Below are positions 25,451-35,699 of a DNA stretch of 64,000 nt, one piece after another; position 1 is the first letter of the stretch, and each line of letters begins with the position of its first letter. Position numbers and translations under genes: made by a program. Origin of the DNA: Paenibacillus tepidiphilus (GTDB lineage Bacteria > Bacillota > Bacilli > Paenibacillales > Paenibacillaceae); assembly GCF_008635795.1 (NCBI RefSeq), contig NZ_VWRQ01000005.1, positions 283,625 through 347,624 of the forward strand. Reading direction: 5' to 3'. Under the pieces are notes generated by a model that had not been told where the DNA came from, searched no databases, and was given only the letters and a program-made list of their open reading frames with translations.

Positions 25451-25470
25451 TATTGAGAATCATTTTCATG
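25451..25470. promoter_or_regulatory. Fur box upstream of the Btr-like gene
   Basis: TGAGAATCATTTTCA is a 7-1-7 type inverted repeat matching the Bacillus Fur consensus. It sits 15-35 bases before the Btr-like start, between it and the binding-protein gene. Confidence 0.75.
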
Positions 25471-25486
25471 AATAATAGTGTAAGAC

Positions 25487-25522
25487 AAAAAAGAAGGCCC
25501 ATCAACCATGCGATGGACCTTC
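25487..25522 (-). terminator. Terminator of the siderophore-binding lipoprotein gene
   Basis: Minus strand: GAAGGTCCATC, loop, GATGGGCCTTC, then TTTTTT. Confidence 0.85.
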
Positions 25523-25542
25523 CGTTATACAATTTACCGCTT

Positions 25543-26574
25543 CTAATTATTGGCCATTGCTTCCAGCAGATCGTCAAGCTTCATCGAGTTGGCCGTAATC
25601 GCCCCGGATTGCCAATGCGAGCGCTCCATCCGGTATATATGCCCGTTCTTCACGGCAGGCAGGCTCTGCCACAGCGGGTCATCCAGAATACGGATCGCTT
25701 CCTGGTTCTCAGCTGTCTCCCATGCGCCGTTGTCCGGGAAAATAATGATCCGGTCCGCCTCCAGCTCGGGAATCAGCTCCTCCGAAATGATCTGCTGATA
25801 TTCAGTCATCGCGGCAGCCATAGGCACAGGGGTCAGGCCGAACTGATCATAGATTACACCGGTGTAGCGGTTCTTGACGCCGAAGAGTGCAAAAGTCTTA
25901 TCCGCTACATTCAGCCGGATCACAGCTACCTTCTCCTGGCCAACCGCCGCCTGCAGCCTGGCTTTGCCTTCTTCAACCTTTTTATCGTAATCAGCCAGTA
26001 CTGATTCGGCCTTCTCAGGAATACCTAGCGCATCGGCTATCGCCGTTAACACCTGCCGTGAGTCCTGAAGCACGCTATCGGGCAGACGGTAGGTCGGGGC
26101 AACCTTCGCATATTGCTCATACTTCTCCGCATCGACTCCGCCATCCAAGATAATCAGGTCCGGCTCTTCGGCGAGGAGCGCCTCTATGCTTCCGGAGATA
26201 TCGAACTCAGGCACATCCAGGCCCAGATAATCCTGCTTGCCCCAGCTCGGATGGTACCACTGCACTACAGGTGTCACTTCAAGCGCCTTCAAATAGTCTT
26301 CCACATAGATACCTGCGATCCGCTGCGGATGGGTGGGAATTTCCACTTCGCCGAATTCACCGGCAATAGTGCGCGTTGCTGCCTCATCTGAAGAGCCTGC
26401 ATTCGTTCCTTCTGCGGCGCTGTTGCCACTGCTGGTGTTCTGCTGGGCCGCATTCTCTGTCTGTAAGGTATCGGCTTCGCTTGCAGTATTCCCGTCAGCC
26501 CCGCAAGCTGCCAGTGCAGTCATTGCCAGCAGCAGTACTGCTGTTATCATCCATTGACGTCCCCGTTTAAACAT
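25543..26574 (-). CDS. Ferric-siderophore ABC transporter binding lipoprotein (FeuA-like)
   Basis: 343 residues from the ATG after AGGAG. Signal peptide with lipobox LAAC near residue 20, an Asn/Thr/Ala-rich linker, then a complete FepB/FhuD-type binding domain (IAGIYVEDYLKALEVTPV, EEPDLIILDGG, TAIADALGIPEKAE, IFPDNGAWE). Delivers a ferric siderophore to a permease, but no permease or ATPase gene lies nearby. A Fur box is at its promoter, the regulator gene follows, and a terminator separates them. Confidence 0.92.
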   Translation of the reverse strand: MFKRGRQWMITAVLLLAMTALAACGADGNTASEADTLQTENAAQQNTSSGNSAAEGTNAGSSDEAATRTIAGEFGEVEIPTHPQRIAGIYVEDYLKALEVTPVVQWYHPSWGKQDYLGLDVPEFDISGSIEALLAEEPDLIILDGGVDAEKYEQYAKVAPTYRLPDSVLQDSRQVLTAIADALGIPEKAESVLADYDKKVEEGKARLQAAVGQEKVAVIRLNVADKTFALFGVKNRYTGVIYDQFGLTPVPMAAAMTEYQQIISEELIPELEADRIIIFPDNGAWETAENQEAIRILDDPLWQSLPAVKNGHIYRMERSHWQSGAITANSMKLDDLLEAMANN

Positions 26575-26604
26575 GTTGCCTTCACTCCTATGCTTCATTG
26601 TGAT

Positions 26605-26624
26605 TGATTATCATTCTCAATAAT
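26605..26624. promoter_or_regulatory. Fur box upstream of the siderophore-binding lipoprotein gene
   Basis: GATTATCATTCTCAATAATC; the minus strand gives TGAGAATGATAATCA, a near-perfect 7-1-7 Fur site, 31 bases before the ATG. Confidence 0.85.
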
Positions 26625-26659
26625 CAGCTATGAACATAGTAACATGTCTACTCCAGCTT

Positions 26660-27145
26660 TCAATGCACTTTCTTTGCGGAATTCTTATACAAACTGTTAT
26701 GCGACTCGTACTTGAATTCTTTCATTTTGCCTTTGATGTACGGGTTAATCGGATCAGGCAGATGCTGCGGACCAAAAAATCCCGCCTCCAGCACTTCCCT
26801 GCCATCCGGCACCGGCTGTCCTTCAAAATCTGTAGATGTATAGCAAATGACCACATTGTAGTATTCGTGCCCGTTACGCAGCTTTACATGGAGTTCTTCG
26901 CCGGAATACACGCCGTAAAGCTTGAGATTCTTGACCGTAATTCCTGTTTCCTCCGCCACCTCACGGATCACGCAAGCTTCCGCCGATTCGCCCAGCTCCA
27001 TCAATCCACCAGGTATCCCCCACTGTCCATCCGAATGTTTCACTAACAGAACCTCGCCAGACGCGTTAAACAACAGCACACTTGCTCTGACCAGAATAAG
27101 CGGGGCATTCCCGACAGCTTTACGCAACGTTTCAATATAACCCAC
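26660..27145 (-). CDS. Nudix hydrolase
   Basis: 161 residues, GTG start after GGGAGAGG. The Nudix box is GGLMELGESAEACVIREVAE followed by ETGI. The flanking QWGIPGG and SGEELHVKLRNGHEYYNVVI segments suggest the ADP-ribose/YjhB-like group, but substrate cannot be assigned. Single gene. Confidence 0.9.
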   Translation of the reverse strand: MGYIETLRKAVGNAPLILVRASVLLFNASGEVLLVKHSDGQWGIPGGLMELGESAEACVIREVAEETGITVKNLKLYGVYSGEELHVKLRNGHEYYNVVICYTSTDFEGQPVPDGREVLEAGFFGPQHLPDPINPYIKGKMKEFKYESHNSLYKNSAKKVH

Positions 27146-27333
27146 GAACCACCTCTCCCTTCATGTACAACCTGGTTCAAATGTATCGTACATTTTTTAC
27201 GAAAAAAAGAGAAAAAACAGCGCGCCCATTGCCTATTTTCCTCCTATCCAAAGGTTATCAGCGCTTGATGCCCGGCATTGTCCTTCATCCAAATTCTAAT
27301 TGCTTTCTGAGAGCTTTTATTTTACAATAGGCT

Positions 27334-27351
27334 CATAAACGCGCGTTTATG
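27334..27351. promoter_or_regulatory. LacI-family operator (autoregulatory)
   Basis: CATAAACGCGCGTTTATG, a perfect 18-bp palindrome with the central CG of LacI-family operators, 13 bases before the regulator ATG. A second copy precedes the cellobiose phosphorylase gene. Confidence 0.85.
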
Positions 27352-27364
27352 AAAGGGGGCCCTT

Positions 27365-28423
27365 ATGCGCAGCGAAGATATCGCAAGATTGGCCGGGGTG
27401 TCCCGCAGCACGGTATCCCGTGTGATCAACAATTATCCGAATGTCCCGGAAGATACCCGCGCGAAGGTGCTGAAGGTCATTGAACAGCATCAGTACGAAC
27501 CCAACAGCTTCGCCCGGGCGCTGGCCGGCAAGAAGACCGATACGATCGGCCTGTTCGCGGTCAGCATGAACGAGAAGGAGAATGCGACGCGGATCTATCA
27601 GAACAATTACTTCGCACCGTTCGTCGATGCCATTGTGGATACGGCGAACGCCCGCGGCTGTTATGTGCTGATTCATACCGTATACTCTCCCGATGATTTT
27701 CCGAAGGTCAAGCAGGCATTCCTGCAGAAACGGATCGACGGCGGCATCATCGTCGGAACCCAGAAGGATATTGATATCGTCCGGGAAATGGTCGGTCTCG
27801 ACTCCCCGCTGGTGCTGATTGATTACGACATCTCAGAGATCATGTCCGAGCATCTCGATCGTAATCATCTGGCGATTGTCAACTCCAAGGACTATGACGG
27901 TACGGTAGAGGCTATCGAATATCTGATCGGCCTGGGACATCAAGAAATTGGCATGATCTGCGGACGCATGAACACTTACTCCGGCAGGGAACGCTATATG
28001 GCATACGCAGATACCCTGAAGCGGCATCAATTGCCTCTGAATGAACGCTATATCCTGAAGGGCGAATTCCTGAAGGAAGCTGCCTATGAAGAGGTCAAGC
28101 AGCTGCTGTCATCCGGCGGCCCGCTGCCTACCGCATTCTTCTCAGCCAACGACGATATGGCTATTTCGGCCATGGAAGCGTTCTCGGAATGTGGCATTGC
28201 GGTACCGGAGGATGTCTCCATCGCCGGCTTCGATGATGTGCAGCTTGCTTCACGTATTCATCCGAAGCTGACCTCCGTGCGGCTGCCGATTTATGAAATG
28301 TCCAAGGCCGCCGTCGAGAAAGTGATCGAGCTGTGCGATGCCAGCCAGCCGACCTTCAGCACCATCAGCTTTCCGGCCCGTCTCATTGAGCGGGATTCCT
28401 GCCAGCCGCCGAAGCAGCGGTAG
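27365..28423 (+). CDS. LacI/GalR-family transcriptional regulator of cellobiose phosphorylase
   Basis: 352 residues. The N-terminal HTH and hinge read [20 protein letters not shown] and [15 protein letters not shown]. The sugar-binding domain is complete ([46 protein letters not shown]). Matching operators before its own gene and before the downstream phosphorylase show autoregulation and control of cellodextrin use; the inducer is probably a cello-oligosaccharide (inference). Confidence 0.93.
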   Translation: MRSEDIARLAGVSRSTVSRVINNYPNVPEDTRAKVLKVIEQHQYEPNSFARALAGKKTDTIGLFAVSMNEKENATRIYQNNYFAPFVDAIVDTANARGCYVLIHTVYSPDDFPKVKQAFLQKRIDGGIIVGTQKDIDIVREMVGLDSPLVLIDYDISEIMSEHLDRNHLAIVNSKDYDGTVEAIEYLIGLGHQEIGMICGRMNTYSGRERYMAYADTLKRHQLPLNERYILKGEFLKEAAYEEVKQLLSSGGPLPTAFFSANDDMAISAMEAFSECGIAVPEDVSIAGFDDVQLASRIHPKLTSVRLPIYEMSKAAVEKVIELCDASQPTFSTISFPARLIERDSCQPPKQR

Positions 28424-28440
28424 GATTTCTGAATAAAGCA

Positions 28441-28466
28441 ATCCCCCAAGGCCCCGGGGGACTTTT
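28441..28466 (+). terminator. Terminator of the LacI gene
   Basis: TCCCCC, loop, CGGGGGA followed by CTTTT, directly before the second operator, so the phosphorylase gene is probably transcribed separately. Confidence 0.6.
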
Positions 28467-28474
28467 GCTGAGCC

Positions 28475-28493
28475 TTATAAACGCGCGTTCACA
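28475..28493. promoter_or_regulatory. Second LacI-family operator, before the phosphorylase gene
   Basis: TATAAACGCGCGTTCACA keeps the ATAAACGCGCGTT core of the palindrome at 27334, 23 bases before the phosphorylase ATG. Confidence 0.8.
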
Positions 28494-28515
28494 ATCGAAA
28501 GGAGACTTTCTACTT

Positions 28516-30951
28516 ATGAAATTCGGAAACTTTGACGACACTCGCAAAGAGTACGTGATTAACACTCCAAAAACGCCTTATCCATGGATCAACTACCTTG
28601 GCAACGAGCAATTCTTCGGCCTTATCTCCAATACTGCCGGCGGTTATACCTTCTACCGTGATGCACGCATGAGAAGACTTACCCGTTACCGGTATAACAA
28701 TATTCCGCTGGACAACGGCGGCCGCTACTACTACCTGCATGACGGCGGTGATTTCTGGACTCCGGGCTGGATGCCGGTTAAGCGTGATCTCGATTTCTAC
28801 GAGTGCCGCCACGGTCTTGGCTATACTTCCATCACTGGTGAGCGGAACGGTATTTCCGTTAACCAGCTTGCTTTTGTACCGATGGGCCACAATGCCGAAG
28901 TTCACCGTCTAATCGTGAAGAACACCGGAGATGTGAAGAAATCGGTTAAGCTGTTCTCCTTTGCCGAGTTCTGTCTGTGGAATGCCCATGATGATATGAC
29001 CAACTTCCAGCGCAATCTGAGCATTGGCGAGGTTGAAGTCAAGGATTCCGTTATCTATCACAAAACCGAGTACCGTGAGCGCAGAAACCACTACGCTTTC
29101 TACTCTGTCAATAAACCGCTGGCCGGCTTCGACACTGACCGTGAATCCTTCCTCGGTATGTTCAACGGACTGGACAATCCTGCGGTGGTCGCTTCCGGAC
29201 AGGCAAGCAACTCCGTTGCCTCCGGCTGGTCGCCAATCGGCTCCCATGCTTTGGATATTACGCTCGAACCGGGTGAACAACAGTCCCTTATCTTCGTACT
29301 CGGCTATATCGAGAACCCGGAAGAAGAGAAATGGGAAGCTCTGAATGTCATCAACAAAAAACCGGCACAGGCTGTTATCGATCAGTTCGCAACAGACGAG
29401 CAGGTTGACGCTGCACTTGCTGTTCTGGCTGCACACTGGGATAACCTGCTGTCCAAATACCAGATCCAGAGCGGTGACGACAAGCTGAACCGGATGGTTA
29501 ACATCTGGAATCCATATCAGTGTATGGTTACGTTCAACATGTCCCGTTCCGCTTCCTACTTCGAATCCGGGATCGGCCGCGGTATGGGCTTCCGCGATTC
29601 CAACCAGGACTTGCTCGGCTTCGTACACCAGATTCCAGAGCGTGCCAGAGAACGTATTCTCGACATCGCCGCTACCCAATTCCCTGACGGCAGCGCGTAT
29701 CACCAGTACCAGCCGCTGACCAAAAAGGGCAACAACGAAGTCGGCTCCGGCTTCAATGATGATCCGCTCTGGCTGATCTCGGGAACTGCTGCCTACATTA
29801 AGGAAACCGGCGACTATTCGATTCTTGATGAGCAGGTTCCTTTTGACAGCAATCCGGACCATACCGCTACCCTGTTTGAGCATTTGAAGCTGTCCTTTGA
29901 GCATGTTACCAACAACCTCGGACCTCACGGCCTGCCGCTGATCGGCCGCGCGGACTGGAATGACTGCCTCAACCTGAACTGCTTCTCCACCGTTCCGGGC
30001 GAATCGTTCCAGACCACTGAGAACATCGCAGGCGGCACAGCAGAATCTGTATTCATCGCAGGCTTGTTCGTCTTCGTCGGACCGGACTATGCCGAAATCT
30101 GCCGCATGCGCGGACTTGACGATCTGGCTGCAGACGCTGTAGCGAAGATCGACAACATGCGTGAAATCACGCTGACTCACGGCTTCGACGGAGACTGGTT
30201 CCTGCGCGCCTATGACCACTACGGCGATAAGATCGGCAGCAACGAGAACGAAGAAGGCAAAATCTTCATCGAGCCGCAGGGCATCTGCGTTATGGCCGGC
30301 ATCGGTGTGGAAGGTGGAGAAGCCGCCAAGGCGCTGACTTCCGTAGAGGAGCACCTGGATACTGAATACGGTATCGTATTGCAGCAGCCAGCTTACTCCA
30401 AGTACTATCTGAATCTGGGCGAAATTTCCACGTACCCTCCGGGCTACAAGGAAAATGCCGGTATTTTCTGCCACAACAACCCGTGGATCATGATCGCTGA
30501 AACTGTGCTTGGACACGGGGACAGAGCGTTCGAAATCTACAAAAAAATCGCTCCTGCCTACCTGGAGGACATCAGTGAAGTACACCGCATGGAGCCTTAC
30601 GTGTACTCCCAGATGATCGCCGGTAAAGACGCTGTTCGTCACGGTGAAGCGAAGAACTCCTGGCTGACAGGTACTGCAGCTTGGAACTATGTAGCCATTA
30701 CGCAGTCCATCCTGGGTATCCAGGCAGACTTCCGCGGCCTCAAGGTTGATCCTTGTATTCCTGCTGAGTGGGACGGCTTCGAGATCACCCGCGTCTTCCG
30801 CGGTGACACTTATGTCATCCAGATCAAGAACCCGAACCATGTCTCCAAGGGCGTGGCCAGCCTGATCCTCGACGGCGCTGCCGTAGAAGGCAACATCATT
30901 ACACCTGTAGGCGACGGCGGTGTGCATCAGGTTGTCGTTGAGCTTGGTTAA
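28516..30951 (+). CDS. cbp: Cellobiose phosphorylase (GH94)
   Basis: Cytoplasmic phosphorolysis of cellobiose to glucose-1-phosphate and glucose, saving ATP. 811 residues, the family length. The sequence follows clostridial cellobiose phosphorylases closely: [14 protein letters not shown] at the start, [20 protein letters not shown], and the catalytic Asp in [11 protein letters not shown] near residue 480. It ends with [20 protein letters not shown] and [11 protein letters not shown]. The ATG follows AAAGGAG. Under the LacI-family operator at 28475; no transporter gene is adjacent. Confidence 0.96.
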   Translation: MKFGNFDDTRKEYVINTPKTPYPWINYLGNEQFFGLISNTAGGYTFYRDARMRRLTRYRYNNIPLDNGGRYYYLHDGGDFWTPGWMPVKRDLDFYECRHGLGYTSITGERNGISVNQLAFVPMGHNAEVHRLIVKNTGDVKKSVKLFSFAEFCLWNAHDDMTNFQRNLSIGEVEVKDSVIYHKTEYRERRNHYAFYSVNKPLAGFDTDRESFLGMFNGLDNPAVVASGQASNSVASGWSPIGSHALDITLEPGEQQSLIFVLGYIENPEEEKWEALNVINKKPAQAVIDQFATDEQVDAALAVLAAHWDNLLSKYQIQSGDDKLNRMVNIWNPYQCMVTFNMSRSASYFESGIGRGMGFRDSNQDLLGFVHQIPERARERILDIAATQFPDGSAYHQYQPLTKKGNNEVGSGFNDDPLWLISGTAAYIKETGDYSILDEQVPFDSNPDHTATLFEHLKLSFEHVTNNLGPHGLPLIGRADWNDCLNLNCFSTVPGESFQTTENIAGGTAESVFIAGLFVFVGPDYAEICRMRGLDDLAADAVAKIDNMREITLTHGFDGDWFLRAYDHYGDKIGSNENEEGKIFIEPQGICVMAGIGVEGGEAAKALTSVEEHLDTEYGIVLQQPAYSKYYLNLGEISTYPPGYKENAGIFCHNNPWIMIAETVLGHGDRAFEIYKKIAPAYLEDISEVHRMEPYVYSQMIAGKDAVRHGEAKNSWLTGTAAWNYVAITQSILGIQADFRGLKVDPCIPAEWDGFEITRVFRGDTYVIQIKNPNHVSKGVASLILDGAAVEGNIITPVGDGGVHQVVVELG

Positions 30952-30979
30952 TGGTTTGATATTCAATGTAAATATGTAA

Positions 30980-31028
30980 GCAAAGAACCCGGAAGTCCGC
31001 TGCACAGCGGCGCTTCCGGGTTCTTTGC
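30980..31028 (+). terminator. Strong hairpin after the phosphorylase gene
   Basis: GCAAAGAACCCGGAAG, inner CCGCTG/GCGG, CTTCCGGGTTCTTTGC: a stem of over 20 bp, between convergent genes. The following 31045-31085 stretch has an 11-bp sequence (ACGCATGTCGT) repeated three times. Confidence 0.75.
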
Positions 31029-31101
31029 GGTTCTTAGTGCCATGCGTTTGTTATACGCATGTCGTACGCATGTCGTTCGCATATCGTGCTCTTATCACCA
31101 G

Positions 31102-33069
31102 CTAAATTCTGTCTTCTTTCACCCATACAGTCATCTCGCCGCTGCCGCGGTTGCCCCATAGATAATACGGAACCGCCGTCACTTTGACGGGCTGCGACTG
31201 AGGCTTCCTGCGGCTATACAGTCCGTCTTCCCAGCTGCCGGACTCGGTACGGAAGCCGGAGCCCTCCACGATAACGGCTCCGCCCAGCAGCGCTGGTTCA
31301 AACCGGTCGGTGAAGCCGCTCGCCGCGCTCCAGGTAATGGAGCTAAGCGGCTGGCCGTTATCGGCCTCTTCGAGGCAATAGACCAGCGGTCCCCGCTGGA
31401 TAGCCGCCTTCTGCGCATCCGCACGCAGATTAGGATGGGAGTAGACCCGGTGGGCCTCCATCGGGATGTCCACCTCGACCAGATCGCCGGGCTGCCATAA
31501 TCTGCGGAGCACGAGGTAGCCCTGCTCAGTGCTGAACGCATCCTGCTGCGGCTGACCGTTAATGCTCAGCTGCATTCCGTCACTCCAGGAAGGAATACGC
31601 AGTGCCAGGCCGAAATCGGCGGCCTGCTCCGGATTCACACGGAAGCTTACCTTGCCTTCCCATGGGAAGCTGCTCTGTTGTTCGATGCTTACATTCGTAC
31701 CGCCCAAAGCCGTTGTCCATTCGCTGCCGATGTAGAGATTCACATATGCAGTGTCTCCGTGCACCGTATAAATATATTGATCCAGTGAGGTCAGCAGACG
31801 CGCTACATTCGGCGGGCAGCAGGCACAGCCGAACCAGCCCTGGCGTTCGCTCTTGACATGATGCTTGCCCGGGTCATGCTTGCAGGCCTGCGGCCACACC
31901 TCCAGCGGATTCACGTAGAAGTAATGCTTGCCGTCCTGGGCCATGGAGCCCAGGACATTATTGTACAGCGCCCGCTCCATCACGTCGGCATACCGCGCGT
32001 CCGGCGACAGCTCCAGCATTCTCCGGGCAAAGAAGATCAGGCCGATTGAAGCGCAGGTCTCTGCATAGGCGGTATCGTTCGGCAGATCATAGTCGAAGGT
32101 GAACGCTTCCCCGTGATGGGTAGAGCCGATTCCGCCGGTAATATACATCTGCTTCCCTGTCATATTGGCCCACAGCCGCTCACAGGCCTCGCGCAAGCCC
32201 GCATCACCGGTAATCGCCGCCAGATCGGCCATGGCCGTGTACATGTATACGGCGCGGACCGAGTGACCTACCGCAACCTCCTGCTCACGGACCGGAACAT
32301 CGGCCTGGTTATAAGCCGGGTCCATCTGCTCTGTCCGCCCGAGCCAGTGGCTAACCTGGTCCCGCTGCTTCCACTCTTCCACCAGGAAATTCGGCTGCTG
32401 GCCCCGCTCATTAATGAAGAAGGCGCTGAGCTTCAGATATTTCTCTTCTCCTGTCAGCCTGTACAGCTTGACCAGCGCCAGCTCAATCTCCTGATGGCCG
32501 TCATAGCCCTTCAGCTTGCCGTCTTCCGGTCCAAACACGGTATCAACGTAATCGACCATCCGGCGCATGATGTTCAGCAGCTTGTCTTTACCGGTCGCCT
32601 CATAGTAAGCCACCGCAGCTTCAATAAAGTGACCCGCACAGTACAGCTCATGACAGTCGGTCAGATTGGTCCAGCGCTTGCCCGGCTCTTTGATGGTAAA
32701 ATACGTATTTAAATATCCGTCGGGTTGCTGGGCTTCGCCCACCAGATCAATGACCTCATCGGCGCGGCGTTCCAGCTCGGCATCCGGCTTCAGCATCAGC
32801 GAATATGCCACTGCCTCCAGCCACTTGGCCACGTCGCTGTCCTGAAACACCATGCCGCCATACTCTCCGGTTCTTCTGCCGGCAGCGATTTCAAAATTGG
32901 CTATCGCATAGCTCGGCGCCGCCTCCGGCACCCGGTCATGCAGCGCCTCGTATTGATACGGGATGACCACATCCTGGACTAGCGCGATATATTTGTTCCA
33001 AAATCCGTCGCGGACGGCGGCCTGATATCGGCCGTTTGCCGGCATGGTTCCAATTCCGTTGTTATTCAT
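31102..33069 (-). CDS. Beta-L-arabinofuranosidase (GH127)
   Basis: 655 residues, cytoplasmic (no signal peptide). The GH127 hallmarks are present: YGGMVFQDSDVAKWLEA, NTYFT, NLTDCHELYCAGH, and the catalytic zinc site with Glu in AYAETCASIG and the cysteines of WFGCACCPPN, where one Cys acts as nucleophile. Releases L-arabinofuranose from arabino-oligosaccharides. The second ATG has correct spacing from AGAGGGG. It diverges from the AraC gene, which probably controls it. Confidence 0.93.
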   Translation of the reverse strand: MNNNGIGTMPANGRYQAAVRDGFWNKYIALVQDVVIPYQYEALHDRVPEAAPSYAIANFEIAAGRRTGEYGGMVFQDSDVAKWLEAVAYSLMLKPDAELERRADEVIDLVGEAQQPDGYLNTYFTIKEPGKRWTNLTDCHELYCAGHFIEAAVAYYEATGKDKLLNIMRRMVDYVDTVFGPEDGKLKGYDGHQEIELALVKLYRLTGEEKYLKLSAFFINERGQQPNFLVEEWKQRDQVSHWLGRTEQMDPAYNQADVPVREQEVAVGHSVRAVYMYTAMADLAAITGDAGLREACERLWANMTGKQMYITGGIGSTHHGEAFTFDYDLPNDTAYAETCASIGLIFFARRMLELSPDARYADVMERALYNNVLGSMAQDGKHYFYVNPLEVWPQACKHDPGKHHVKSERQGWFGCACCPPNVARLLTSLDQYIYTVHGDTAYVNLYIGSEWTTALGGTNVSIEQQSSFPWEGKVSFRVNPEQAADFGLALRIPSWSDGMQLSINGQPQQDAFSTEQGYLVLRRLWQPGDLVEVDIPMEAHRVYSHPNLRADAQKAAIQRGPLVYCLEEADNGQPLSSITWSAASGFTDRFEPALLGGAVIVEGSGFRTESGSWEDGLYSRRKPQSQPVKVTAVPYYLWGNRGSGEMTVWVKEDRI

Positions 33070-33244
33070 GTTATGCATCCCCTCTGCTGTATTGATTTCA
33101 CCCTCGCTATTTGCAATTATAGAAGCTAGAATGAATAAAAAACAGCTCTTTCTGCAACCCTGTTTTTGTACTATCTCACACTGTATAAATTACTATTCCG
33201 GCGCTTTTGCCTACGCGGCTGCGGCCGGCCTGAGAGGAACCGTT

Positions 33245-34117
33245 ATGGCCCATAACCCTACTTATATCCATTTCGCCGTCCCGCCTTTCCCCTATTTTCT
33301 GGAGGCGGGTCGCACCGTATATCAGCCCGGAGAGCAGCATCCCGGCCGCAGCCGTCTGGGCATCTTCGATCTGCTGATCATCGAAGAAGGCTGCCTGTTC
33401 ATCGGCGAGGACAAGCAGACCTGGGCGGCAGCAGCCGGGAGCACCCTGCTGCTGCTGCCTGACAGGCAGCATTATCCGGTCAAGCCCTGCAAAGAGACCA
33501 CTTCGTTTGTCTGGATTCACTTCCAGACCGTAGGCGAGTGGGGTCAATCCACGGGCGAGTCTGTATATGCTGAGCGGGACCGCCACTTCCGCAGCTTCCA
33601 TACCTATCCGTACACCATACGGATGCCGCAATACGGCCTGCTGCCGGGACTGCTGGCACGCAGCGGCCAGGCAGCCCTCCTGCCGGAGCTAAGCCGGGAA
33701 CGCCGCTCAAGCGCAGTCTGGCGGCAGCAGCGTCTGTTCGAGGAGATGCTGCAGCTGCTCGATCTCGCCCGCCAGGACGAGGGCGGCAACCAGGCCGCTG
33801 AGATTGCCGAGCGCACCGAGGCTTATATCCGCAGTCATTACGCCGAGCGGCTGACTAACCGCTCGCTGGCGGAGGCACTGCATTTTCATTACAACTATCT
33901 CGCCCGTTGCATGAAGCGCGTCTATGGACTGACACCGATGGAGTATCTGACCGATTACAGACTCGAGCAAGCCAAGCTGCTGCTGCTGAAGACAGAACTT
34001 CCGGTCTCGGCCGTCGCCGAGCGTACCGGTTTTGAGAGCATCGCCTATTTCTCACGGCGGTTTACGCATAAGGTCGGCCACTCTCCGCTGCAATTCCGCA
34101 AGCGGTACTCGCGTTAA
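33245..34117 (+). CDS. AraC-family regulator with N-terminal cupin
   Basis: 290 residues from the ATG after GAGAGG; upstream frames lack support. The N-terminal ~150 residues form an AraC-type effector cupin (FPYFLEAGRTVYQPGEQHPG, IIEEGCLFIGEDKQTWAAAA). The C-terminal HTH pair is LTNRSLAEALHFHYNYLARC and VAERTGFESIAYFSRRFTHK. Placed head-to-head with the GH127 gene, so arabinoside response is the natural inference. Confidence 0.9.
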   Translation: MAHNPTYIHFAVPPFPYFLEAGRTVYQPGEQHPGRSRLGIFDLLIIEEGCLFIGEDKQTWAAAAGSTLLLLPDRQHYPVKPCKETTSFVWIHFQTVGEWGQSTGESVYAERDRHFRSFHTYPYTIRMPQYGLLPGLLARSGQAALLPELSRERRSSAVWRQQRLFEEMLQLLDLARQDEGGNQAAEIAERTEAYIRSHYAERLTNRSLAEALHFHYNYLARCMKRVYGLTPMEYLTDYRLEQAKLLLLKTELPVSAVAERTGFESIAYFSRRFTHKVGHSPLQFRKRYSR

Positions 34118-34207
34118 GCCGCATCCGGTAATTTTATGCTATTCAGCTATTTTCGGCCATCGCTTCGCATAAGCATAAGACATGCCTTTTATGTGGAGAG
34201 ATTACAA

Positions 34208-34792
34208 ATGAAACAATCATACATTAAACTGATCATAATTCTGGCAGGCAGCCTGCTGATCGCAATTGCGACCAATTTCCTGCTTGTTCCTTACAAAATC
34301 CTTGACGGCGGGATTATCGGAATTGCCCTCATTATCAATTATTTATCCGGCACCAGCATCGGACTGGCCATCCTGCTCTGCAGCCTGCCCGTATTCCTGC
34401 TGGCCTGGCTGAAGGAGCGGGAGCTTTTTTACAGCAGTGTGCTTGGGCTGCTCGCCTCCTCCGTCCTGATCGAACTGCTCTCACCGCTGCAGTATTATTT
34501 CTTGTACTATATCGAATTGGGTTCGGTCTCGAGCGCCATAATCGGCGGCTTTCTGATGGGAACCGGCCTTGGCCTGATGCTGCGCTTCAAAGCCAGTACA
34601 GGAGGAACGGATCTGCTGGCCAGGTTCATCAGCCGGGCTGTGCCGCTCAATGTCGGCCTGATTATTTTTCTGACGGATGCCCTTATCATCGGGACTGGCG
34701 GCCTGCTGATCTCCAAGGAGACCTTTATGCATTCGCTGCTGACGATTTTTTCCGGAGGCGTGGCAACCGGCCTGCTTACGCTGGATAACTGA
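34208..34792 (+). CDS. YitT family membrane protein, lacking the DUF2179 domain
   Basis: 194 residues, five to six membrane helices, with the YitT core LLVPYKILDGGIIGIALIIN, the loop FKASTGGTDLLARF and LISKETFMHSLLTIFSGG. Full-length YitT proteins (~280) add a cytoplasmic DUF2179 domain, absent here because the frame stops at TLDN. Transport substrate unknown. Ribosome site GGAGAG. Confidence 0.85.
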   Translation: MKQSYIKLIIILAGSLLIAIATNFLLVPYKILDGGIIGIALIINYLSGTSIGLAILLCSLPVFLLAWLKERELFYSSVLGLLASSVLIELLSPLQYYFLYYIELGSVSSAIIGGFLMGTGLGLMLRFKASTGGTDLLARFISRAVPLNVGLIIFLTDALIIGTGGLLISKETFMHSLLTIFSGGVATGLLTLDN

Positions 34793-34907
34793 AGCCGGAA
34801 TGGCCGCCGCTGAAAGATAGATCGGATTGTTTGGGCAGGGCCTTGCAATTTTCCGGCTTTGCGGCGACAATCGGATATATGACATTTCAGGGGAGGATCA
34901 AAAGAAG

Positions 34908-35675
34908 TTGGAAAGCCCAAGCACCTTTAGCAATACTTCCGCGCATGACATTACCGATCTCTGCTTGCTGGCCGGCAAAATTATGCTGCAGAGCGGCGCG
35001 GAAACCTACCGGGTGGAGGACACGATGTCGCGTATGGCGGCCGCGCTCGGCTTTCCGGGTGCGCACAGCTATGTGACGCCGACCGTCATCATGTTCACAA
35101 CCAGCCGGACCGAGCCGGTGAAGCTGTTCCGGATCGCCGAGCGGACCACTGACCTCCAGAAGGTATCGGAGGTGAACGATATCTCGCGCCGGCTGAGCGA
35201 ACGACAGCTCACGATGGCCGAGGCCCGGGAGCGTCTGGGCCAGGTGGACGATGCCGCCCATGCCTATCCAGCCTGGATGCAAATCGCTGCTGCTGCCGTC
35301 ACCGGTGCCTGCTTCACCGTCATGTTCAAGGGCAGCCTGTGGGATGCCTTGCCTGCACTGTTTGTGTCCGGTCTCGGCTTTGCGGTTGCAGGCTACCTGC
35401 ACCGGCTGGTACAGATCCGTTTCTTCGCGGAATTTACCGCCTCATTCCTCATCGGTCTCTCTGCCTTCTTCTCCGTCAAGTACGGTATCGGCCGCGAAAT
35501 GGATAAGATTATCATCGGATCGGTGATGCCGCTCGTTCCGGGCCTGCTCATTACGAACGCTGTCCGCGACCTGATGGCCGGGCATCTCGTCTCCGGGCTG
35601 TCCAAGGGCGCCGACGCGTTTCTGACCGCCTTTGCAATCGGGACAGGCATCGGTCTGGTGCTGTCGATTCTATAA
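34908..35675 (+). CDS. Threonine/serine exporter, ThrE N-terminal-type subunit
   Basis: 255 residues from a TTG with GGGAGG upstream. Cytoplasmic helical part with CLLAGKIMLQSGAETYRVEDT and VTPTVIMFTT, followed by five membrane helices (ThrE, PF06738 type). In Corynebacterium one ThrE protein carries both halves; here the second half is the next gene. Exports Thr/Ser or a related solute by family inference. Confidence 0.87.
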   Translation: MESPSTFSNTSAHDITDLCLLAGKIMLQSGAETYRVEDTMSRMAAALGFPGAHSYVTPTVIMFTTSRTEPVKLFRIAERTTDLQKVSEVNDISRRLSERQLTMAEARERLGQVDDAAHAYPAWMQIAAAAVTGACFTVMFKGSLWDALPALFVSGLGFAVAGYLHRLVQIRFFAEFTASFLIGLSAFFSVKYGIGREMDKIIIGSVMPLVPGLLITNAVRDLMAGHLVSGLSKGADAFLTAFAIGTGIGLVLSIL

Positions 35676-35699
35676 TCAAGTGAAAGAGGTCAAGCCTTC

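Noticed and set aside
28909..31005. A 698-codon antisense frame over the cellobiose phosphorylase gene
   Set aside because: Mirror of a strongly codon-biased real gene; the sense strand has an ideal ribosome site and clear homology.
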